From Balneolales bacterium (lineage in GTDB: Bacteria; Bacteroidota; Rhodothermia; Balneolales; Natronogracilivirgulaceae): a stretch of 16,228 nucleotides of DNA. Of the stretch, positions 1 to 7,205 are shown piece after piece (positions within the stretch are counted from its first letter, which is position 1; the number at the start of each line of letters is the position of its first letter). The DNA is taken from the NCBI GenBank assembly GCA_007131625.1, contig SLQC01000382.1, positions 1 through 16,228 of the forward strand. The letters run 5' to 3'. The notes under the pieces were generated by a model, which was not told the origin of the DNA, made no database searches, and worked only from the letters and a program-made list of their open reading frames with translations. Made by a program: the position numbers and the translations under genes.

Positions 1-1091
1 TTGGATGGTTGATGGTGCAAGCCGGTACAGTCGGCCCGATCAATATTGGTCATTGGACCTGGCAAATGGCTATAGTCTATATCCCCGTTGCCATTTACGG
101 GTTTATTTTGTTGCCTGAGAAATTTCCTCAAACGGAAACGGCACAGGCTGGTATTCCTATGAAAGAGCTCTTCAAATATACGTTTACCAATCCATGGGTT
201 GTAGGGCTGATTCTTTTAATGATGTTTACTCTTTCATTTGAATTGGGCCCCATGCGCTGGATTCCAGAAGTACTTCAGGCAGCCGGATTGCATGGAATCC
301 TGGTACTTGTATGGATTAGTGGCTTGATGATGGTTCTTCGGCTGTTTTCAGGAGCTTTTGTTCACTCTCTTTCACCTACGGGTATGTTGCTTGGAGCTTC
401 GTTTCTGACCGGGATCGGATTATTTATGTTTGCATTTATCGAAACCGGACTGTTTCCATTGATGATCGCTGCTACCATTTTTGCAGTTGGTGTTGCATTC
501 TTCATGCCAACTATGGTTGGGCTTTTGAGCGAAAGGCATCCTAAAGCCGGATCACTCGGTATTGTATTGATGATCGGCCTCGGACTGGCTGCCGCAGGAA
601 CCTCAAACGGGGTAATGGGCGAAATTGCCGACCGGTATCTACCGGATGCTCTCGATGTACAGGAAACCGTATCGGTACTGGAACAGGCAGAAGATCGATT
701 CCCCTCACACATTCAGGCGGCCGAAGCTGTTACCGATGACCCCGACGCCCTGGCTGATCTTGGATACCGTGCCGTAGACGTTCAGAATGCCCTGAATTAT
801 ACCGAGGAAGCCCTTGCATATTATCGTACCAATAACCAACTGGACGGTAACTCAACCGGTAACGCACTCCGGGCTATACTGGATTCAGATTTAGGCCAGC
901 AGGAAGGAGAACTTCTGGACTCAGCATTTGCGATCCTCAGACCGGCTGATAATTACGGTGGGCGTATGTCATTCCTTTGGGTTGCCCCAATTACGTTTAT
1001 CGTTGGTATTATCTTCCTGATCATGTTTATCAATGACAAACGAAAAGGTGGATACAAGATCGAACGTCTTGATGGCAATGAAGCTCACTAA
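1..1091 (+). CDS. MFS transporter, C-terminal part (5' end outside window)
   Basis: This is the C-terminal part of a major facilitator superfamily permease of the inner membrane. The reading frame is open from base 3 with no stop and no convincing start (the first in-frame candidate is TTG at 9), so the gene begins upstream of the window. Counting from the TTG, hydrophobic spans lie near residues 19-36, 63-86, 96-117, 125-145, 147-173, 181-204 and 320-341, which fits helices 6 to 12. The cytoplasmic mid-loop reads FPQTETAQAG, and LELGP/RW-like residues (FELGPMRWIP, 78-86) in helix 7 resemble a group of sugar-type MFS permeases. The odd feature is a soluble, Asp/Glu-rich stretch of about 115 residues (205-319) between the last two helices. 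It is convergent with the glucuronokinase-like gene; a sugar or sugar-acid substrate is only a guess from that neighbour. Confidence 0.85.
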   Translation, partial: GWLMVQAGTVGPINIGHWTWQMAIVYIPVAIYGFILLPEKFPQTETAQAGIPMKELFKYTFTNPWVVGLILLMMFTLSFELGPMRWIPEVLQAAGLHGILVLVWISGLMMVLRLFSGAFVHSLSPTGMLLGASFLTGIGLFMFAFIETGLFPLMIAATIFAVGVAFFMPTMVGLLSERHPKAGSLGIVLMIGLGLAAAGTSNGVMGEIADRYLPDALDVQETVSVLEQAEDRFPSHIQAAEAVTDDPDALADLGYRAVDVQNALNYTEEALAYYRTNNQLDGNSTGNALRAILDSDLGQQEGELLDSAFAILRPADNYGGRMSFLWVAPITFIVGIIFLIMFINDKRKGGYKIERLDGNEAH

Positions 1092-1124
1092 TTAACCGCC
1101 TTTGATTTCGTTTTTCACAATAAG

Positions 1125-1149
1125 GAGCACCTGTATTAACCAGGTGCTC
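1125..1149. terminator. Perfect 9-bp hairpin in the convergent gap, possible bidirectional terminator
   Basis: A GAGCACCTG arm (1125-1133) is followed by a 7-nt loop and the exact complement CAGGTGCTC (1141-1149). It sits 33 bp past the MFS stop and 43 bp past the stop of the convergent kinase gene. Neither side has a clean T-run, so rho-independent termination is plausible but not proven. Confidence 0.5.
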
Positions 1150-1192
1150 TCAAAGGAAATGATATATTTCTGCTTCGAAATTACCTGCACTC

Positions 1193-2221
1193 TTATTGAT
1201 TGTTTTCTTTTGACGAACTGAAAATGGGATCTATGGTATGAACCCCAATTTTCGATAACGCCCCGGTCAGTTTGTCCAGCATCTGCCGGTTTTTATAAAT
1301 ACCCACAATTGCGCCACCGGAGCCGGCAAATTTTGCACTGGCACCACATGAACGTGCAGTCTCTATCATTTCAACCTGCCAGTCCGGAAGCCTCGATATT
1401 CTTTGACGCAAATTAAAATTTTCATCGATCAATCCGGATACCCGTTCATAGTCACCTTCAAGAAGCGCTTCACGGCCTTCGTTTGCTATCTCGGCAAATC
1501 GTTTCATAGCTTTAACCACATCTTTCTCTCCCCTTGAAAACCGTCCCCTGATATCGTTATGATAAACTTCGGTTGGCTCACTCATACCATGGTGATAAGC
1601 TACATACACATTTTTCAAAAGCTTGGAGTTGAGCCGTTCATAGCTGTAACATTTATATCCGTCAACCAACCGTTCTGCTGATGGATCGAAATCCATATAA
1701 ATTAACCCTTCATAGACTTGAATAACCCGGTCTTGAAGTCCGGCCGAAATACCCAGCTCTTCCTCTTCCACCGTTAATACAAACGTGGGTTGAGCTGCCA
1801 GCGGAATTTTTACATCGTAGAATTCCATTAGACATCGCAGGGTGGCAACGATAATGGAGCTAGAACCGGCCAGACCAACCTGACGCGGTATGCCTGATGT
1901 ATAACGAATGGAAAAATTACGATCATGCAGTTTAATATCCCGCTCCCTGCAGTATTCAACAAATTGCTTGATTGTAGCTTTTACCAGACGGATGCCACCG
2001 TAATAGCCATGCAACTGCACATCGTTTGCAAGGTCATGGATCGTCCGGAACCGGGCACGATCTTGCTCAGCAAGCACTATTTCGACCCTATCCCACTCAT
2101 AAAGTACGACTTCCGCCTGGAAGTTACGGACGATAAAAGAGATCGTCTTGCCATGATAACCATCGGATGGATTTCCAAGAAACCCTGCCCTTGCATACGC
2201 TTTATTTCGAAGAATCAACAT
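1193..2221 (-). CDS. GHMP-family sugar kinase, glucuronokinase-like
   Basis: A 342-residue cytoplasmic GHMP kinase predicted to phosphorylate a sugar at C1 with ATP. The N-terminal stretch (GNPSDGYHGKT, 16-26), the ATP-binding glycine/serine loop (PRQVGLAGSSS, 112-122), an ELGISAGLQDR segment (155-165) and the C-terminal AKFAGSGGAIVG (296-307) match, from memory, plant glucuronokinase (EC 2.7.1.43) more closely than galactokinase, mevalonate kinase or heptose kinases. That would make glucuronate 1-phosphate the product. The ATG at 2221 overlaps the end of the upstream galU-like gene by 20 bp and has AAAGG 9 nt before it, which points to a two-gene unit with coupled translation. The neighbour supplies the logical next step, uridylyl transfer to the sugar 1-phosphate. 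Kinase family is sure; the glucuronate specificity is inferred from remembered similarity, and another sugar or uronate is possible. Confidence 0.8.
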   Translation of the reverse strand: MLILRNKAYARAGFLGNPSDGYHGKTISFIVRNFQAEVVLYEWDRVEIVLAEQDRARFRTIHDLANDVQLHGYYGGIRLVKATIKQFVEYCRERDIKLHDRNFSIRYTSGIPRQVGLAGSSSIIVATLRCLMEFYDVKIPLAAQPTFVLTVEEEELGISAGLQDRVIQVYEGLIYMDFDPSAERLVDGYKCYSYERLNSKLLKNVYVAYHHGMSEPTEVYHNDIRGRFSRGEKDVVKAMKRFAEIANEGREALLEGDYERVSGLIDENFNLRQRISRLPDWQVEMIETARSCGASAKFAGSGGAIVGIYKNRQMLDKLTGALSKIGVHTIDPIFSSSKENNQ

Positions 2222-3104
2222 CGATTATTTCCTTTACATATTCTCTCAGTTCCGGCCCGAACTTTTCATCGGCAAGTGCAAACTCAGTAAATGCACGGAA
2301 GTAAGAGCCAAAATTTCCGATATCGTATCGTTTTTCCCCTCTACTTAACCGAACGCCATATACTTTTCCACCGTTTTGCATCATTATCCGAATCGCATCC
2401 GTGAGTTGAATCTCGTCTCCTGCCCCGGGTTTGGTCTTTCTGAGGGCTTCAAATACAGAGGGAGAGAGAACATACCGTGCGGCCACTGCAAGATTGCTCG
2501 GTGATTCCTGGACTGAAGGCTTTTCAATAAGATCTTCAATTTCAAAAATCTCTTGCCCTGTATTCTTTTTCGGTTTGGCGATTCCATATTGAGACACTTC
2601 ATCTTCGGGAACCTCTTCAAAAGCAATAACAGCCACAGCTTTGTTATCCTGGTAACATTGTTTCATCTTCTCTACAATTTTGCTTTCGGCATGCATTCCG
2701 ATGATTGAATCACCAAGGGCAACAATAAAAGGTTGATTACCAACAAAAGACTCTGATTGGAGAACGGCATGTCCAAGGCCAAGAAGCCTGCGCTGACGAG
2801 TATAAAAATATTGCAAGGGAGCCCGTTCAAATGCCAGTTCGGAAAGTAACTCTTCCTTGCCATCTTCACGAAGAGACTGGGTCAATTCCAGGTTCAGGTC
2901 AAAATGATTTTCGATGGATGTTTTCCCGCTTCCGGTAATAAATAGCAACTGGGTTACTCCTACCCGACTTAATTCGTCCACCACATATTGTACGACCGGC
3001 TTTCTCCCGACCGGAAGCATCTCTTTTGGTTGCGATTTGGTGGCAGGCAAAAGGCGGGTTCCCATTCCCGCTACCGGTACGACGGCTATATTTATATCAC
3101 TCAA
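2202..3104 (-). CDS. galU: UTP--sugar-1-phosphate uridylyltransferase, GalU type
   Basis: A 300-residue cytoplasmic nucleotidyltransferase that joins UTP and a sugar 1-phosphate to give a UDP-sugar and pyrophosphate. The GalU landmarks are all present: PVAGMGTRLLPATKSQPKEM near the N-terminus, the SIENHFD segment, GLGHAVL (about residue 109), a metal-binding Asp in ALGDSII (about 129-135), IEKP (about 193), and PGAGDEIQLTDAI (about 227-239). The length equals that of E. coli GalU (about 302). The start is TTG at 3104: the only Met before the motif lies inside it, and an in-frame TAA occurs just upstream with no ATG between. No good ribosome binding site is seen. It overlaps the kinase gene by 20 bp. 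The family default substrate is glucose 1-phosphate, but the pairing raises the possibility that it takes glucuronate 1-phosphate. Confidence 0.9.
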   Translation of the reverse strand: MSDINIAVVPVAGMGTRLLPATKSQPKEMLPVGRKPVVQYVVDELSRVGVTQLLFITGSGKTSIENHFDLNLELTQSLREDGKEELLSELAFERAPLQYFYTRQRRLLGLGHAVLQSESFVGNQPFIVALGDSIIGMHAESKIVEKMKQCYQDNKAVAVIAFEEVPEDEVSQYGIAKPKKNTGQEIFEIEDLIEKPSVQESPSNLAVAARYVLSPSVFEALRKTKPGAGDEIQLTDAIRIMMQNGGKVYGVRLSRGEKRYDIGNFGSYFRAFTEFALADEKFGPELREYVKEIIDVDSSK

Positions 3105-3142
3105 ATGACCAGTTATTTGACAGTTATATTATTTTCTTTCGA

Positions 3143-3175
3143 ATAAAATACAATATGAACAGATGGGTTCAAAAA
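3143..3175 (-). promoter_or_regulatory. Possible Bacteroidota-type promoter for galU and kinase
   Basis: Reading the minus strand, TTTTTG (3170-3175) is followed by a 19-nt spacer and TATTTTAT (3143-3150). This resembles the TTTG/TAnnTTTG pattern known from Bacteroidota, with two mismatches in the -7 box. It would give a leader of about 30 nt before the TTG start of galU. AT-rich sequence makes chance matches common. Confidence 0.35.
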
Positions 3176-3283
3176 CTGGCAGATGGCAAGTTGTTCGTAC
3201 CTGAATGGTGTTGATTATTTAGACACGAACAGATTAGAGGTATACCACACTTGTCCGGAATTCAACCAGGGCTTGAACTGATT

Positions 3284-5569
3284 TTACCTTCGCTGCTCTA
3301 TGATCTGCAATAATTCACGGATTTGTGGATTATTGGGCTGCAGTCGGTTCAACACCACAGCATGCTCATGGGCCCTTTCATAATCCTCCTGTTGCATGTA
3401 CAGAGTAATCAGACCATAGCGATAATCCCCGTTTTCCGGTACCTGACGAATTGCTTCCAGGTAAGAAGCCTCAGCCTCCGCAATCCTTCCCAGTGTTTGC
3501 AGTGCAATTGCCCGGTTATAAAAAATCCGGCTGCGCCCCGGCATCCGCTCGGATGCCTCATCAAACCATCTGAGTGACTCTTCCAGCCTCCCATCTTCAG
3601 CCAACAGTAACGCCATGGAGTAATAGGCTTCCTCAAAATCGGGTTCTCGATCGACCACCTCCCTCAACAGTTCTTCTGCCCGTTCATTCTGTCCGCGCCG
3701 GTTGTAAAGATGTGCAAGGTTGATCCGCGCCGCGTTAAAATCCGGATCTTTCTCAAGTACCCGGTGATAGGAAGTAATGGCTTGCTCGGTTTCACCCCGA
3801 TTCTCCAGGAATTGCGCCAGGTTCATCTGTCCCTGTGGAAAATACTGGTTCAGGCCCAGGTAATGTCTGTACTCCTCGAGGGCATCCCGGAACGGCTCCC
3901 GGCTTCCCATCGTAAAGTCACCTGAAGAAAACTCCTGCAAGCCCTGCATAGCTGCAATTCGCACTGCCCGAACCGTATCCTCCAAAAGCGGTGAAAGAAT
4001 CTGCCGGCGTACTCCGGATGGGAAAACAGCCGCTGCCTTGGCTGCGCTGCTTCGCACTATCGGGCTATCGGAACCCAGAGCTTCCCGAATCACCTCCGGC
4101 CGTTCTCCTTCACCAAACTGATGGAGATACCAGACAGCCGTTGCCCGGAGAATCTCATTCTGAGACCTGTCCGATATAAGATTGACCAGATCTTCTTCAA
4201 CGTTTTCATAACCGACATCCGATCTCAGAAAAATATCGCTGTGATTCGGAATACGTTCCTCTCCATACCACTCTTCAACCGCCGCAGAAGCCCATTCGGC
4301 CGACCGGTTGCTGTGACAATCGTTGCAGGCGTTCGGAGTCCCGAACTCGGCACTCTGATCCGGACGTGGAATCCGGAAACTGTGATCACGCCGGTAATCA
4401 ACTTCCATATAATAGCGACCGGTCAGATGACAGTTGATACACTGTGAAGATTCGGTATTGACCTCGTGAAAATGGTGCTCAGGCGTATTGTACTCCGGCT
4501 CATGACACTGCATACAGAGTTTATTATCGTGAATCGTTGCCTTCAATTCCAGGGTATGAGGGTTATGACAATCCGTACAGCGGACATCATGAGCTACCAT
4601 TTTGCTCTGCATAAATGATCCGTAAACAAATACTTCTTCCAAGATCTGTCCATCGGCAAAATAGTTGTCCGGGTGGGGAAGCAGCGGATCGAAATGGCCC
4701 AGGTAGTCATCACCATGCACGTACTCGCCAGTCAGTCCCTGACGCAGCGAGTGGCATGGGGCACAAGTGTTAATTTCGGAAATCTGCGAGACATTCTTAC
4801 CCAGGTTCAAATCCTCCCGTATCCGATCGATCGATGCCTCCGCTCCTGCATCACTTTGCATAAAAGTTACATGATTTTCTCCTGGTCCATGACACGCCTC
4901 ACAGCTTACATTAATACTAGACCAGGTCGTATGGAAAGAATCGGTGTCTGCATCGTAGTTCTGCCGTAAATTGGTTGAATGGCAGTCGGCACACATCGTA
5001 TTCCAGTTCATTGCCCCACCCGTCCAGTGAAGCCACTCACCAGGTTCAACATCCTCCTCCGGACGAAGCGAAAACCATTCTTCCCTCTCGGTATCCCAGG
5101 CAACATGCAAAGCCTGGTACTTGCCACTGTCAAAATCTACCAGATACTGTTGCAGTGGCTCCCAGCCAAATGTGTAGATAATTTCATACTCCTGTAGTCT
5201 GCCATCCGGCCCGGGAGCTTCCACCATAAACGCATCACCCACCCGGAAAAAGCGATAGGTGTCTTCTCCCTCCTCGAATATGGTATCACCAAAATCAGCC
5301 CGCACCATCTCCTCACTCGCTTCTGCCATAGCGTAATCGTGGTGTGAACCTTTCCAGGCTTCCCATTCCTCGTAATGGCACGACTGGCACGACTGATCAC
5401 CCATAAACGCATGATCGTGAGGGGTATCGTAAGCGCCACTTTCTACTTTTTCAGTCTCTTGCTGTGAGCAACTGTAGACAAGTGCAAAAAAGCCAAAAAG
5501 AAGCAAAATCCCCGAAATCTGGATCAGGGGAAACAGGCGAGATGATTTATTTTCATGTTGTACGTACAA
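3284..5569 (-). CDS. Octaheme c-type cytochrome lipoprotein with HEAT-like and TPR repeats
   Basis: A 761-residue secreted redox protein. A hydrophobic N-terminal segment (about 13-33) ends in VYSC, so Cys34 is a likely lipid anchor. Eight CxxCH heme sites are visible, beginning at Cys61, 193, 223, 269, 331, 352, 377 and 415. The first (GDQSCQSCHYEEWEAW) resembles cytochrome c554-type heads. Residues about 460-550 look like HEAT-like helical repeats (SPIVRSSAAKAAAVF). Residues about 575-745 form five 34-residue TPR units with A/P signatures such as NLAHLYNRRG and VLEKDPDF. The start is TTG at 5569: the next Met is residue 56, after the signal, and a stop lies six codons upstream. It follows a sulfatase by 93 bp on the same strand. 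The role is electron transfer or a multiheme reductase outside the cytoplasm; donor and acceptor are unknown. Heme count is certain, biochemical role is not. Confidence 0.9.
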   Translation of the reverse strand: MYVQHENKSSRLFPLIQISGILLLFGFFALVYSCSQQETEKVESGAYDTPHDHAFMGDQSCQSCHYEEWEAWKGSHHDYAMAEASEEMVRADFGDTIFEEGEDTYRFFRVGDAFMVEAPGPDGRLQEYEIIYTFGWEPLQQYLVDFDSGKYQALHVAWDTEREEWFSLRPEEDVEPGEWLHWTGGAMNWNTMCADCHSTNLRQNYDADTDSFHTTWSSINVSCEACHGPGENHVTFMQSDAGAEASIDRIREDLNLGKNVSQISEINTCAPCHSLRQGLTGEYVHGDDYLGHFDPLLPHPDNYFADGQILEEVFVYGSFMQSKMVAHDVRCTDCHNPHTLELKATIHDNKLCMQCHEPEYNTPEHHFHEVNTESSQCINCHLTGRYYMEVDYRRDHSFRIPRPDQSAEFGTPNACNDCHSNRSAEWASAAVEEWYGEERIPNHSDIFLRSDVGYENVEEDLVNLISDRSQNEILRATAVWYLHQFGEGERPEVIREALGSDSPIVRSSAAKAAAVFPSGVRRQILSPLLEDTVRAVRIAAMQGLQEFSSGDFTMGSREPFRDALEEYRHYLGLNQYFPQGQMNLAQFLENRGETEQAITSYHRVLEKDPDFNAARINLAHLYNRRGQNERAEELLREVVDREPDFEEAYYSMALLLAEDGRLEESLRWFDEASERMPGRSRIFYNRAIALQTLGRIAEAEASYLEAIRQVPENGDYRYGLITLYMQQEDYERAHEHAVVLNRLQPNNPQIRELLQIIEQRR

Positions 5570-5662
5570 GCTTAATAAATTTACTTAAATACGAAATTAT
5601 ATCTGCGAACTATTCTCCTGCCGGATCTGAAAGTCCAAACGAAAAATACAGTTAGACCGAAT

Positions 5663-7072
5663 CTACTCATTAAAAAACTTTTCTTCATGCTCTCTGGTAT
5701 ACCTGAGTAATTCCTCAGCAATTTCCGGGTATTGATCGATCACATTCATTTTCTCATGCGGGTCGTGCACCATATCAAACAACGTGGTATCAATAAATGA
5801 GTGCTGATTCTCACCGGGGTTCCCGTCTTTGCCACCGGTTACAGGATTCACGTATTCATGAGGCAACATCAACTTCCATTTGCCATCACCACTCATGACG
5901 CCCTGGAACTCTTCTGCCCGCGTAATTGAATAGTACTTATGTGGGCTTTCGGTATCTTGACCACCCGAAATCAGATTCCAGACATTTTTACCATCGATCT
6001 CGTAATCCGGAAGAACTGCTCCGGTCAGTTCTGCGATTGTTGGCAAGAAATCGATCGAAAAAAACATACTGTGGGAGACCGTGTTCGGTTCAATCTGACC
6101 CGGCCATGAAATTATCAGCGGGCTTCGGATGCCACCATCAAATGAAGTACTCTTCCCCTCCCGATATGGGGTTTGTCCGGAATGGTTCCCATAAACCAGC
6201 CAGGGGCCGTTGTCTGAGGTGAATATCACTATTGTTTGATTCCTCACACCATTCTCTTCAAGGGCAGTCATGATCTCGCCAACCGACCAGTCCAGTTCCA
6301 TTATTACATCGCCGTAGAGCCCTGTGCCCGAGGCCCCTTCAAATTTTTCACTTACAAACAGCGGAACGTGCGGCATCGGATGAGGCAGATATAAAAAGAA
6401 GGGATTATCACTGTTTCGATTGATGAAATCGACCGAATCTTCGGTAAACCAGGTTGTAAAATTAGTCTGATCGGCTGCTGTGACCGAATCGATGGTGACC
6501 TCTCCATTTTCCCAATATTGAAGCGGCCATTGGCTCCAATACTCTGGGTTTACCGGATGATCGGCCCACATATCGTTGGAGTACATGATCCCGCTGGATT
6601 CATCAAACCCTCGTTCCGGCGGACGGGTTTCAGGATGGTCACCAATATGCCACTTGCCATAAGAAGCTGTTCGATACCCGGCATTCTGCAGCATTTCACC
6701 CATCGTCACAAAACCGGGATCCAAACCTCGTTCCCTCGGTCCATGAGCTCCAAAGAGATTGTTCCTTTCGGGATATGTGCCTGTCAACAAGGCAGCCCGG
6801 GAAGCCGAACAAATGGCTTGCGGAACATAAAAATTATAAAAACTCCTTCCCTCTTCAGCGAGCCGGGAGACACTGGGAGTCGGATAACGTGTTTCGGCGA
6901 ATGGCCTGAAGTCTGCAAATCCCGCATCATCCAGAAATATCAGTACAATATTGGGTTGAACGTCCGCATGAATATTATCGGTTTCCTGATCAGCACAACC
7001 ACCGGTAATGATTACGATAAGCAAAAATATCAAAAGAAATGTGATTGAAGTAGTCTCAGCAATTTTCGTCAT
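5663..7072 (-). CDS. Lipoprotein S1-family sulfatase (CSASR active site)
   Basis: A 469-residue type I sulfatase predicted to hydrolyse sulfate esters outside the cytoplasm. An N-terminal hydrophobic segment ends in ITGGC, so Cys26 is probably lipidated. Metal-ligand Asp pair LDD (48-49), the formylglycine site C88-S-A-S-R92 followed by ALLTGTYP, GKWH (139-142), PHVP (234-237), SDNG (286-289) and a Lys in REGKSTSFDGG (304-314) are all in the expected order and spacing. The site has Ala in place of the usual Pro (CxAxR), a form accepted by anaerobic sulfatase-maturating enzymes and less usual for aerobic FGE. The C-terminal subdomain (LFDMVHDPHEKMNV) is complete. Start is the ATG at 7072, without a clear ribosome binding site. 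The substrate and S1 subfamily cannot be assigned from sequence alone. Confidence 0.93.
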   Translation of the reverse strand: MTKIAETTSITFLLIFLLIVIITGGCADQETDNIHADVQPNIVLIFLDDAGFADFRPFAETRYPTPSVSRLAEEGRSFYNFYVPQAICSASRAALLTGTYPERNNLFGAHGPRERGLDPGFVTMGEMLQNAGYRTASYGKWHIGDHPETRPPERGFDESSGIMYSNDMWADHPVNPEYWSQWPLQYWENGEVTIDSVTAADQTNFTTWFTEDSVDFINRNSDNPFFLYLPHPMPHVPLFVSEKFEGASGTGLYGDVIMELDWSVGEIMTALEENGVRNQTIVIFTSDNGPWLVYGNHSGQTPYREGKSTSFDGGIRSPLIISWPGQIEPNTVSHSMFFSIDFLPTIAELTGAVLPDYEIDGKNVWNLISGGQDTESPHKYYSITRAEEFQGVMSGDGKWKLMLPHEYVNPVTGGKDGNPGENQHSFIDTTLFDMVHDPHEKMNVIDQYPEIAEELLRYTREHEEKFFNE

Positions 7073-7184
7073 TAGTAAAATGAATTAGAGAATTAGCTGT
7101 GGAATAGAGTACATAGAGGCGGCCATCTTCTTCAAATTGGAATTCTGTGGAGGGTATGAAGTACATTCTATTAAGTTCTGACAT
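7056..7184 (-). CDS. Possible small ORF (42 aa) between two sulfatase genes
   Basis: An ATG at 7184 opens 42 codons ending in TGA at 7056-7058, beginning 21 bp after the stop of the HEAT-bearing sulfatase and overlapping the start of the next sulfatase by 17 bp. The peptide begins MSELNRMYFIP and contains FEEDGRLYVLYST. Its composition looks protein-like rather than random, but I do not recognise a family, and there is no strong ribosome binding site (GGGAT lies about 10 nt upstream). It could be a translationally coupled small protein, a remnant of a decayed gene, or chance. Confidence 0.25.
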   Translation of the reverse strand: MSELNRMYFIPSTEFQFEEDGRLYVLYSTANSLIHFTNDENC

Positions 7185-7205
7185 GTGATAAAATCCCGAT
7201 CATTA

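Noticed and set aside
362..712. 116-codon minus-strand frame inside the MFS gene
   Set aside because: Antisense shadow; Ser/Pro/Asn/Ile-rich peptide typical of reverse-strand reading of membrane protein codons.
3155..3214. 19-codon plus-strand ORF (MNRWVQKLADGKLFVPEWC) in the gap between galU and the cytochrome
   Set aside because: Too short, no ribosome binding site or promoter in its direction, and it overlaps a candidate minus-strand promoter; chance is the simplest explanation.
5570..5662. TATAAT in the gap before the cytochrome gene (minus strand)
   Set aside because: No matching upstream box at proper spacing, so a promoter call is not supported.
6518..7048. 176-codon open frame on the plus strand
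   Set aside because: Antisense shadow of the CSASR sulfatase, with low-complexity basic composition and no family features.
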